Below, one piece after another: positions 1 to 5,796 of a DNA stretch of 7,323 nucleotides. The notes beneath the pieces were generated by a model. The model did not search any database. It was not told where the DNA came from and saw nothing but the letters and a program-made list of their open reading frames with translations. The translations under genes were made by a program, and so were the position numbers. Origin of the DNA: Flemingiibacterium sp964603455. GTDB taxonomy: Bacteria > Bacillota > Clostridia > Oscillospirales > CAG-272. Position 1 is the stretch's first letter, and every line of letters begins with the position of its first letter. The stretch lies in assembly GCA_964603455.1 (NCBI GenBank), contig CAZRVL010000095.1:1-7323 (forward strand). The letters are read 5' to 3'.

Positions 1-32
1 CATTTTGGAATTGCTGGCATAATATGGTATCA

Positions 33-49
33 GAGAGCGAAAAGCTCTC
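33..49 (+). other. Small hairpin in the leader of the Cys-rich peptide gene
   Basis: GAGAGC (33-38) and GCTCTC (44-49) form a 6-bp stem with a GAAAA loop. It lies about 37 bases before the start codon and is not followed by a T-run, so it is not a terminator. A role in mRNA stability is possible but unproven. The rest of positions 1-85 holds only the ribosome binding site of the next gene. The promoter is probably outside the window, although a weak TG-extended -10-like CATAAT occurs at 18-23. Confidence 0.3.
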
Positions 50-85
50 GCGAAGATCAAGTCAATTTCAAAACGGAGGTTTATT

Positions 86-241
86 ATGAACAACAACTGT
101 CTGTGCAACATTTTCGATAACCAGTGTATCTGGCTCATCATCATCGCGCTCCTCATCATTTTCTGCTGCGGTTGCAACGGAAATTCGAATGCGAACGGTT
201 CGAACGGCTGCGGTTTCGGAGGCTGTGGCTGCGGTTGCTGA
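86..241 (+). CDS. Small Cys/Gly-rich single-helix membrane peptide (51 aa)
   Basis: This short gene encodes 51 residues, ten of them Cys. The start is set by GGAGGT at 75-80, five bases before ATG; the stop is TGA. Residues 1-14 are polar with Cys at 5, 7 and 14. Residues 15-26 (IWLIIIALLIIF) form one short hydrophobic helix, followed at once by CCGC (27-30). The rest is an Asn/Gly/Ser linker and a Gly-Cys tail with Cys at 42, 47, 49 and 51. There is no lipobox or cleavable signal. Similar small peptides are common in Clostridia and are sometimes labelled 'chorion class high-cysteine protein', a similarity name without functional meaning. Cys clusters on both sides of a membrane anchor could bind metal, form disulfides or receive lipids, but none of this is shown. 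The strong ribosome binding site and dedicated terminator argue for a real, well-expressed gene. Confidence 0.75.
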   Translation: MNNNCLCNIFDNQCIWLIIIALLIIFCCGCNGNSNANGSNGCGFGGCGCGC

Positions 242-247
242 ATTTTT

Positions 248-272
248 GAGGTCGGTATCCCGACCTCTTTTT
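248..272 (+). terminator. Intrinsic terminator after the Cys-rich peptide gene
   Basis: GAGGTCGG (248-255) pairs perfectly with CCGACCTC (260-267) around a TATC loop and is followed by five T (268-272). It starts six bases after the peptide stop codon. The T-run is short, so some readthrough into the fucosidase gene is plausible. Confidence 0.85.
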
Positions 273-312
273 GTATAAAATGACGAATTTATAATATTCG
301 GAGGTAAAAATA

Positions 313-1584
313 ATGAAGATCAAACCTACTCAAAAACAGCTCGATTTCCTCGATTGGGAATTTGGTGTTTTCTTCCATTTCGGTATTCGCTCGTTCTTCC
401 CCGGGCACACCGATTGGGATGGAAAACCGATGCCGGCAGAAAAATTTTATCCTGAGCAACTCGACTGCAAGCAATGGGTAAGACTCGCAAAACGCGCCGG
501 TGCAAGATACTGTATTTTAACTTGCAAGCATCACGATGGCTTTGCGAATTGGCAGAGCAAGTTTTCAGACTATTCGGTCGCTCAATCGCCGTGGGAAAAC
601 GGAAAAGGCGATGTTGTCGCGGAGTTTGTCAGCGCGTGCCGCAAGTACGCGATGAAGGTCGGACTTTATTACTCACCGGCTCAATGGGGCGGAAGTGTTC
701 ACTTCGATAACCCGGTTGAGTATGATGATTATTTCATAAATCAAATTTCCGAATTATTAACAAACTATGGCAAAATTGATTATCTCTGGTTCGATGGATG
801 TGGCTCTGAGAATCACGAATATGACAGAAATAGAATAATCAAAGTGATCAGAACGCTTCAGCCGGAGATACGTATTTTCTCGATGTGGGATCCCGAAACT
901 CGTTGGGTCGGCAATGAAGCCGGATATGCCGATAATCCAAACAATAATTATATTGACAAAGCAGATTTTTCTGTTAATACAGATGAAATAGTTCGGATCA
1001 GTGGCATGAGGTATTTGCCGGCTGAGTGCGATATGATGCTTAGGACAAGTTGGTTTGACTGCGAAGCGAATGCGGACATGATAAAATCGGTCGATGATTT
1101 GGTCGGACGTTACGAATATTCTGTTGGACGTGGTGCGAATCTGCTTTTGAATGTAGGTCCAGATTCGCGTGGTCTGATCCCCGAAGCTGATGCAACTCGA
1201 CTTTGCGAATTTGGCGATGAGATACGCAGACGCTACTCAAATCCGTTGCCGTTTGATGAATTTTTTAAAGAAGATCCAGATAAATGGTCGATAACTCTTC
1301 CCGATTTCACATTAAATTTGGGTGAAATCTCCGCCGAGCTCGTTGACACTTGCGTAATTGAGGAAGATATTTCTGACGGTGAAGCCGTTCTCGAATTTCA
1401 AATTTTTGCAACTTTGCCATACGGTTCTTGCAAACAAATCTGCGTCTATAATGGTAAAACCATTGGTCACAAGGCGATATGCCGCTTCCCTGCCATGAAA
1501 ACAGGAAAATTGACGCTCAAAGTTACATCCTCCGATGGAGATGTCAAGATCAAGTCATTTAAAGCATTCAAGGTTTCCAAATAA
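313..1584 (+). CDS. Alpha-L-fucosidase, glycoside hydrolase family 29, cytoplasmic
   Basis: Predicted retaining exo-fucosidase that removes terminal alpha-L-fucose from oligosaccharides. The 423-residue protein starts in the family core: EFGVFFHFG (16-24), then CKHHDGF (71-77) and the WFDG motif (159-162), where Asp161 is the expected nucleophile. ECDMMLRTSWF (238-248) offers Glu238 as candidate acid/base, and LLLNVGP (277-283) is a typical closing motif of the barrel. Residues from about 325 to the end look like a beta-sandwich domain, as in other GH29 enzymes. There is no signal peptide or membrane segment, so it should act in the cytoplasm on imported fucosylated glycans. GGAGG (300-304) sits eight bases before ATG. 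No convincing promoter lies between it and the upstream terminator, which suggests expression by readthrough. Linkage preference (alpha-1,2 versus 1,3/1,4) cannot be read from the sequence. The family call is firm; the acid/base assignment is tentative. Confidence 0.93.
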   Translation: MKIKPTQKQLDFLDWEFGVFFHFGIRSFFPGHTDWDGKPMPAEKFYPEQLDCKQWVRLAKRAGARYCILTCKHHDGFANWQSKFSDYSVAQSPWENGKGDVVAEFVSACRKYAMKVGLYYSPAQWGGSVHFDNPVEYDDYFINQISELLTNYGKIDYLWFDGCGSENHEYDRNRIIKVIRTLQPEIRIFSMWDPETRWVGNEAGYADNPNNNYIDKADFSVNTDEIVRISGMRYLPAECDMMLRTSWFDCEANADMIKSVDDLVGRYEYSVGRGANLLLNVGPDSRGLIPEADATRLCEFGDEIRRRYSNPLPFDEFFKEDPDKWSITLPDFTLNLGEISAELVDTCVIEEDISDGEAVLEFQIFATLPYGSCKQICVYNGKTIGHKAICRFPAMKTGKLTLKVTSSDGDVKIKSFKAFKVSK

Positions 1585-1597
1585 TTCCATATTATCG

Positions 1598-1636
1598 TTT
1601 GCAAGCGTTAAATTCAAGCAACGCTTGCAAATTTTT
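1598..1636 (+). terminator. Intrinsic terminator after the fucosidase gene
   Basis: TTTGCAAGCGTT (1598-1609) and AACGCTTGCAAA (1620-1631) form a perfect 12-bp stem with a 10-base loop, followed by five T (1632-1636). It lies 13 bases after the fucosidase stop. The minus-strand reading has no T-run after the stem, so it should act only on plus-strand transcription. It separates the fucosidase from the HTH-solenoid gene. Confidence 0.9.
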
Positions 1637-1653
1637 CGTTAATTTTGCTCATT

Positions 1654-1672
1654 TCAATAAACGCTTTATTGA
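1654..1672. promoter_or_regulatory. Perfect 8+8 bp dyad overlapping the -35 box (candidate operator)
   Basis: TCAATAAA (1654-1661) and TTTATTGA (1665-1672) are perfect inverted repeats around CGC. The right arm shares four bases with the -35 box TTGACT (1669-1674). Because it lies upstream of the predicted transcription start, it should work as DNA rather than RNA, as a repressor operator would. The gene it controls begins with an XRE-type DNA-binding domain, so autoregulation is an obvious guess. A second, imperfect dyad (CTGTGA 1686-1691, TCTCAG 1700-1705) straddles the -10 box. Confidence 0.5.
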
Positions 1673-1697
1673 CTATTTTCCCGATCTGTGATATAAT
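1669..1697 (+). promoter_or_regulatory. Sigma-A type promoter of the HTH-solenoid gene
   Basis: The -35 box TTGACT (1669-1674) and -10 box TATAAT (1692-1697) are 17 bases apart, with TG at 1689-1690 giving an extended -10. Transcription should start near A1704, leaving a leader of about 20 bases containing AAGGAGG (1712-1718) six bases before the ATG. Confidence 0.88.
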
Positions 1698-1724
1698 ATT
1701 CTCAGAAAGTCAAGGAGGAAAATT

Positions 1725-4082
1725 ATGTTTGACAATAAAATAATCGGAAAACGCATTTCGGAGCTTCGAAAATCGATAGGATCCACGCAGGCTGAACTCG
1801 CCGAGCGTCTCGGTGTCACGCATCAAGCGGTGAGTCAATGGGAACGCGGCGATACTTTCCCGGATATTTCCATGTTGCCCGTGATTGCAGATGTTCTTTC
1901 AACCGATCTTAATGATTTGTTTGGTCGCGCTTCCGAAACTAATTTCAAAAATGATGCGCTTCCCGCCACTCGCCAGGATGCAGAAACGCTGATAGATCCG
2001 GGATTTTCGGTTTCGCCCGAAGTGGAATTCGGAAATACCACAATCATGGAACAAAAATCTCCATCCGATGAGCCACCGATAATTGACTTTGAAGGTGATA
2101 TTTTCTACAAAGGAGACGTTCGCTCGGTAAAAGTCAAGAACGGAAATGTGCAAATTGACGGAAATGTGTTGGAAAACATCGAAGCTACAGGCGATATTGC
2201 CGTGACTGGAAACGTTGGCGGACGAATTCACGCCGGTAGGTCGATCTGCGCCGAAAAAGATGTCGGTGGAAATGTTTACGCCGGAACTTTCGCCGATCTC
2301 GGTGGAACTATTTTCGGAAATGTTTTTGCCGGAAGCAACGCGACAATTCGCAAAACCGTCAAAGGCGGTCTTGTCGTTGGCAATTTTGCCGAAATTTTCG
2401 GTTCGGTTTCGGGCGATGTCAATTCGGGCGGTGGAGTTCAACTCAGCGGATCGGTGCTCGGTGCTATCGACGCAGGCGGCGAAGTGCGTATTTCAGGCTT
2501 CGCAGGGCAAAAAGTTTGTTCTCTTGGCGATATTTTCGTGTCGGGCGAGGTTCGCGGTGATATTTCTACAAATGGTAAAGTTCAAGTTAGCGGCGTTGTC
2601 GGCGGAAACATCACAGCAGACGGTGACATTATTTTGGAAACTCGCACCGGAAAAAGTTTGAAAGCAGGCGGAAATCTTGTAACTCCTCCAGAACTCATGG
2701 AACTTGTTTCGGACGGTGACGTGAATCATGTCGGAAACGTGATGTCAGTTTCTGTAAAAAATGGAAGTTTGACTCTGCATGGTGATGTCTCGCAAAACGT
2801 AGAGGTTGACAGAAATGCAACGATCTACGGTTCTGTCAACGGAAACATCGCGGTCGGCGGCGATCTCTTCGTTCGCGGAAAGGTCGGCAGAAAAATCCTG
2901 GCAGGCGGAAAAGTAAAAGTCGAGCACGATGACAACGGAAATTGCGGTGTTGGCGGCAGTGTTTATGCCGGAAAATCGGTCGAAATCAGCGGAAATGTTG
3001 GAACAAATGTCAAAGCAATCGGTGCTGCTTCTATTGCCGGCAATGTTGGTGGCAAAATCGATGCCATCGGAAATATTTCGGTAGCCGGAAATGTCGGCGC
3101 AAGTGCAACTTCGACCGAAAATTTGGCAATTTCAGGAAATGTTGGAACTGATGCAACGGCAAAAGGCTGCATTTCGATTTCGGGAAATGTTGGAATGAAC
3201 GTTAATTCCGGCGGTGAAGTTCAGATTAGCGGAACCGTCGGCGGAAATATCGAGGCGCATGGTGACGTTGAAGTCGCCGGAACTGTCGGCGGCAAAGTCG
3301 AAGCGCACGGCGGCAAGGTGAACATTCGCGGAAATTGGAAAAAATCGCGTGATGACGAAAATAGTTTCGTAGACCTTTCGGATATTCCGCATCATAATGG
3401 CGATTATTCTACAGTTGAAATTGATGGTGATTACTCAGGCAGTGGTGAAATTGGCGCGATGGTCGTGAACGGCGATCTTGTTTTTGATGGAAATGTACAT
3501 GGTGATCTCGAAATTTCAGGAGATATTTCGGTAAACGGCTCTGTTCACGGAAATATTTTCGGTGACGGAGATGTTCGTGTCACAGGAAATGTTCGCGGAA
3601 ATATCGAAGCCGATGGAGACGTAATTGTTGAAGGTGATGTTGACGGTGACATTTTAACGAACGGTTCGGTCAATATATACAAAAACGCAGGTGGAGATAT
3701 AGAATCAGGTGACGATGTTGACGTGAAATTTGACGTTCGCGGTGATATTTCCTCCGATGGAAGTGTGAATGTTGGTGGAAATGTCGGCGGTGACATCAAG
3801 GCAGCAGATGATATTTTTGTCGGCGGCAGCGTGCGCGGAGATTTGGAAGCTTCGGGCGATATAAAGGTCGCAGGTTCGGTCGGCGGCGATGTCAACTGCG
3901 AAGGCGATCTGTCTCTCGGCGAAAAAAGTTCCAAGATCACAGTCAAAGGCAACATAACTTGCAGTCAAAATTGCACGCTTTACGGAGATGCGATGGGAGA
4001 TGTTTCGGTCGATTGGGATCTGCTGTTGGACGGGAAAGTCAAAGGAGACCTCGAAGTCGGCGGAAAAATCGTCAGCGAATGA
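1725..4082 (+). CDS. XRE-family HTH protein fused to a long 16-residue-repeat beta-solenoid (polymer-forming/bactofilin-like)
   Basis: The 785-residue protein has two parts. Residues about 6-65 are a classic HTH_3/XRE DNA-binding domain; TQAELAERLGVTHQAVSQWE (21-40) is its helix-turn-helix. After a polar, probably disordered linker (about 68-120), the rest is a solenoid of 16-residue repeats of the form V-x-G-x-V-x-G-D/N-I-x-A-x-G-D/N-V. Key positions repeat exactly every 16 residues at 146-306, 423-519 and 589-733. The repeats fall into three blocks separated by short linkers. The pattern recalls polymer-forming cytoskeletal (bactofilin-like) beta-helices, but it is a resemblance, not a proven homology. 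There are no catalytic motifs, signal peptide or membrane helices, so it should be cytoplasmic. A plausible role is a transcription factor that oligomerises through its solenoid. The gene is monocistronic, with its own promoter, candidate operator and terminator. Confidence 0.88.
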   Translation: MFDNKIIGKRISELRKSIGSTQAELAERLGVTHQAVSQWERGDTFPDISMLPVIADVLSTDLNDLFGRASETNFKNDALPATRQDAETLIDPGFSVSPEVEFGNTTIMEQKSPSDEPPIIDFEGDIFYKGDVRSVKVKNGNVQIDGNVLENIEATGDIAVTGNVGGRIHAGRSICAEKDVGGNVYAGTFADLGGTIFGNVFAGSNATIRKTVKGGLVVGNFAEIFGSVSGDVNSGGGVQLSGSVLGAIDAGGEVRISGFAGQKVCSLGDIFVSGEVRGDISTNGKVQVSGVVGGNITADGDIILETRTGKSLKAGGNLVTPPELMELVSDGDVNHVGNVMSVSVKNGSLTLHGDVSQNVEVDRNATIYGSVNGNIAVGGDLFVRGKVGRKILAGGKVKVEHDDNGNCGVGGSVYAGKSVEISGNVGTNVKAIGAASIAGNVGGKIDAIGNISVAGNVGASATSTENLAISGNVGTDATAKGCISISGNVGMNVNSGGEVQISGTVGGNIEAHGDVEVAGTVGGKVEAHGGKVNIRGNWKKSRDDENSFVDLSDIPHHNGDYSTVEIDGDYSGSGEIGAMVVNGDLVFDGNVHGDLEISGDISVNGSVHGNIFGDGDVRVTGNVRGNIEADGDVIVEGDVDGDILTNGSVNIYKNAGGDIESGDDVDVKFDVRGDISSDGSVNVGGNVGGDIKAADDIFVGGSVRGDLEASGDIKVAGSVGGDVNCEGDLSLGEKSSKITVKGNITCSQNCTLYGDAMGDVSVDWDLLLDGKVKGDLEVGGKIVSE
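2094..2684 (+). repeat. Solenoid block 1 (residues about 124-320)
   Basis: The block opens with GDIFYKGDVRSVKVKNG, whose counterpart opens block 2. The conserved Gly (or its replacement) then recurs at residues 146, 162, 178, 194, 210, 226, 242, 258, 274, 290 and about 306, an unbroken 16-residue (48-base) period. It ends in a Pro-Pro linker at 321-322. The repeats are degenerate at DNA level, so this is an old protein repeat and not a recent tandem expansion. Confidence 0.8.
2715..3344 (+). repeat. Solenoid block 2 (residues about 331-540)
   Basis: The opening GDVNHVGNVMSVSVKNG matches the opening of block 1. Repeat Gly positions are 353, 369 and 385. A phase break follows around HDDNGNCGVGG (401-411), after which the period resumes exactly at 423, 439, 455, 471, 487, 503 and 519. 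The stretch after 411 is the least acidic part (ISGNVG, IAGNVG, VAGNVG). It ends in a charged linker at 539-560. Confidence 0.78.
3426..4079 (+). repeat. Solenoid block 3 (residues about 568-785), Asp-rich
   Basis: After an opening related to those of blocks 1 and 2 (GDYSGSGEIGAMVVNGDL), the key position recurs without any insertion at 589, 605, 621, 637, 653, 669, 685, 701, 717 and 733. Turns are mostly G-D here, where block 2 prefers G-N, so the C-terminal third is clearly more acidic. The last 50 residues include Cys725, Cys746 and Cys750 and depart from the strict pattern, as a capping region might. Confidence 0.8.
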
Positions 4083-4121
4083 CAAAAGGCAGAGATTTTC
4101 TCTGCCTTTTGTTTCTTTTTT
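4082..4121 (+). terminator. Terminator of the HTH-solenoid gene, possibly shared with the convergent gene
   Basis: ACAAAAGGCAGAGA (4082-4095) and TCTCTGCCTTTTGT (4099-4112) form a perfect 14-bp stem with a TTT loop, starting at the last base of the stop codon and followed by TTCTTTTTT (4113-4121). On the minus strand the same stem ends in CCTTTTGTCATT, so it may also stop, less efficiently, transcripts of the lipoprotein gene whose stop codon is at 4130-4132. Confidence 0.9.
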
Positions 4122-4129
4122 GTGAATTT

Positions 4130-5599
4130 TTATTCCATATTGTTCATGAAAGTTTCAAGCTTTGCTTCGATACTCGGCTTGATCGATGCAATGCCAGATG
4201 CGAAATCTGTCGATTTTTTGTTTATTACATCCATGATTATGTTAGAGAGATCGTTATAAACTCCGAAAACAGTTCCGAGATCATAGTGTCTTGTTGAACG
4301 AATCATGTTCAGCATTTGAATGGATTCATCATTTCTCAGCATTTTTTGTGAAATTCTGCCATCATAGAGCGTTGGAACAACGTTTTCATATGTCAAATAC
4401 GACATAGCATCCATTATTGCGCCGGTCTCATGCGGACGTGTATTCGTGGTCGGAACTACCATCAGATACGAGAATGTACGGAGATTTGAGTAATTTTCCT
4501 GCGTCTCATCATACTTCGGCACAGGAAGGATTCCGTAGGTCGAGTCCATGTCACGGTAATTGTTTGCCGCCTTGAGCTGCGCGATCATCATAAGTGAACG
4601 CCCGTTTTTGAATATCATCTCGTAATGAGCCGGGTCAGTCATTGTACCACTATTCGCGAAAAGCCATTCGCCATCCTGCGCAAAGGTTTGGCTGATTTTT
4701 ATCGCCACGTCATAAAAACGTTCATTATCCATATCAAATATTAAATTTCCGTTTTTATCTGCTTTGATATAGTCTATTCCCGCCGACGAGATCAGCGAGT
4801 TATAGCTGTGCTGGAAACCGACCATGCCGTATACAGCCGCGCCGCTTGCGTTGAACGGCTTGAAATTTTCGTCTCCGTTCAGATTTGCGCCGATCTTCAT
4901 GTATTCTACCATTTTGTCGAACGTCCAATTGCCATCTATTACCAGTTGATACGGCAATTCGAGATTCAGCTTTTCGAACATATCCTCGTTTATGAATGTG
5001 ACCATCGTTCCCTCGAAGTCAACGAGCGAAATATCGGTAGCGGCGAACAGTGCCTTTCCATCTTTTCCGATTCGCGCATTTTCGGTCGCCGTACCGTCCC
5101 ACCATTCTTCATCGAGCTTGAGTTCTGGAATTTCGTCTAAATTCATTAAATAATTTTCTGTTATCGCAGTGCTTAGGTAATAATCACGGATAAATGCAAC
5201 ATCGTATGTATCATCGCCTGCAAGGACTGACGTTTGGAGTGCCTTAGCGGCTTGGTCAAGCTCGTAATCCTCGACCACGTTGATCTTCATATTGAATTTT
5301 TCTTCGACAAATCGATTTCTTTTGTAGATCTCGTCATCGAGCGTGTCGCTGGTCTCGGCTTCGAAATCAAGCGTTGAATAAATCCCATAGGTCTGCGCCG
5401 TGTTGAGGATCGTAAATTCGTCATTTTTGAGGTCGATCTCCGGGTATGTATACGCCGAATCGCCTTCTAAAGTCGTAGTTTCGTTGTCGGGAGGAGTCGT
5501 TTGTTCGCCCTGCCCTTTTTCATCGCCGCAGGATGTCGCACTGAGCATTAACAATGCTATAAGCAGAACGGATGTAGAACGTTTCATTGTTGATTTCAC
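4130..5599 (-). CDS. Extracellular solute-binding lipoprotein, family 1 type (sugar ABC transporter)
   Basis: This 489-residue protein is the predicted substrate-capturing lipoprotein of a carbohydrate ABC importer, anchored outside the cytoplasmic membrane. The N-terminus has a basic start, a hydrophobic core (SVLLIALLMLS, 10-20) and the lipobox ATSC, so Cys24 should be lipidated after cleavage. A Thr/Glu-rich linker follows (about 25-48). The body has features usual in clostridial family 1 binding proteins: a DDEIYKRNRFVEEKFN stretch, TYDVAFIRDYYLS, a TFINEDMFEKL segment, and NWTFDKMVEYMK. The start is GTG, chosen because AAGGAG lies seven bases upstream; the in-frame ATG four codons later is too far from it. 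The gene has its own consensus promoter. No permease or ATPase gene adjoins it: downstream is a convergent gene, upstream a purB terminator. It is therefore an orphan binding protein. The ligand cannot be read from sequence. Confidence 0.92.
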   Translation of the reverse strand: MKSTMKRSTSVLLIALLMLSATSCGDEKGQGEQTTPPDNETTTLEGDSAYTYPEIDLKNDEFTILNTAQTYGIYSTLDFEAETSDTLDDEIYKRNRFVEEKFNMKINVVEDYELDQAAKALQTSVLAGDDTYDVAFIRDYYLSTAITENYLMNLDEIPELKLDEEWWDGTATENARIGKDGKALFAATDISLVDFEGTMVTFINEDMFEKLNLELPYQLVIDGNWTFDKMVEYMKIGANLNGDENFKPFNASGAAVYGMVGFQHSYNSLISSAGIDYIKADKNGNLIFDMDNERFYDVAIKISQTFAQDGEWLFANSGTMTDPAHYEMIFKNGRSLMMIAQLKAANNYRDMDSTYGILPVPKYDETQENYSNLRTFSYLMVVPTTNTRPHETGAIMDAMSYLTYENVVPTLYDGRISQKMLRNDESIQMLNMIRSTRHYDLGTVFGVYNDLSNIIMDVINKKSTDFASGIASIKPSIEAKLETFMNNME

Positions 5600-5606
5600 G
5601 TTGTTT

Positions 5607-5612
5607 CTCCTT
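5607..5612 (-). promoter_or_regulatory. Ribosome binding site that decides the GTG start of the lipoprotein gene
   Basis: The minus strand reads AAGGAG here, followed by AAACAAC and GTG at 5599-5597. The competing ATG at 5587-5585 would be 19 bases away, so GTG is the better start. Both starts keep the whole signal peptide. Confidence 0.8.
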
Positions 5613-5637
5613 TTTAACTTTATTTTATCGAAAATTT

Positions 5638-5651
5638 CTCGTGCGCATGAG
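5638..5651. promoter_or_regulatory. Near-perfect 14-bp palindrome in the lipoprotein gene leader
   Basis: CTCGTGCGCATGAG is symmetrical at six of seven pairs around a central CG. It lies roughly 11-24 bases downstream of the predicted transcription start, a position where a bound repressor could block transcription. A central CG is typical of LacI-family operators, which often control sugar uptake genes. No regulator gene is in the window, so the assignment is a guess. Confidence 0.3.
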
Positions 5652-5669
5652 TTATATTTTCTACATTTA

Positions 5670-5698
5670 ATTATACCATATTTTTAGCTGTTTGTCAA
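5670..5698 (-). promoter_or_regulatory. Consensus sigma-A promoter of the solute-binding lipoprotein gene
   Basis: On the minus strand, TTGACA (5698-5693) and TATAAT (5675-5670) both match consensus fully, are 17 bases apart, and TGG before the -10 box makes it extended as well. Transcription should start near 5662, giving a leader of about 60 bases. So strong a core promoter suggests either high constitutive expression or control by a repressor. Confidence 0.93.
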
Positions 5699-5727
5699 TA
5701 GAATTTGTGAAATATTTTTATTTCTTA

Positions 5728-5737
5728 CCCCCCCCCC
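5728..5737. repeat. Homopolymer tract of ten C
   Basis: Ten consecutive C on the plus strand lie between the purB terminator and the lipoprotein promoter, about 30 bases upstream of the -35 box. A small CGAAA-TTAG-TTTCG hairpin (5737-5750) touches it. Such tracts change length by slippage during replication, and they are also prone to sequencing error. Confidence 0.9.
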
Positions 5738-5760
5738 GAAATTAGTTTCGCGGTTCATAC

Positions 5761-5792
5761 AAAAATGAGCAAAGTTTCGCACTTTGCTCATT
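5761..5792 (-). terminator. Intrinsic terminator of purB
   Basis: On the minus strand a 12-bp stem (arms 5792-5781 and 5775-5764, AATGAGCAAAGT with its complement) with a five-base loop runs into a T-run (complement of A 5761-5765). It begins five bases after the TAA at 5797-5799 and not after the TAG at 5971-5973. This supports TAA as the ancestral end of purB. Confidence 0.88.
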
Positions 5793-5796
5793 AATA

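Noticed and set aside
15..23. TGGCATAAT as an extended -10 for the Cys-rich peptide gene
   Set aside because: The -35 region would fall before the window start, so it cannot be judged; the match alone is weak.
290..295. TATAAT just before the fucosidase gene as its promoter
   Set aside because: Transcription would start inside the ribosome binding site at 300-304, and no -35 box lies about 17 bases upstream, where the previous terminator ends in T.
2094..4079. Periodic 48-base pattern as a possible CRISPR or DNA minisatellite array
   Set aside because: The period is in frame and conserved at protein rather than DNA level, and there are no identical repeats with unique spacers.
1835..4085. 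Several long minus-strand and alternate-frame ORFs across the solenoid gene
   Set aside because: They mirror the 48-base repeat of the real gene and show low-complexity Ser/Pro/Thr or Arg/Cys sequence, with no ribosome binding sites or recognisable domains.
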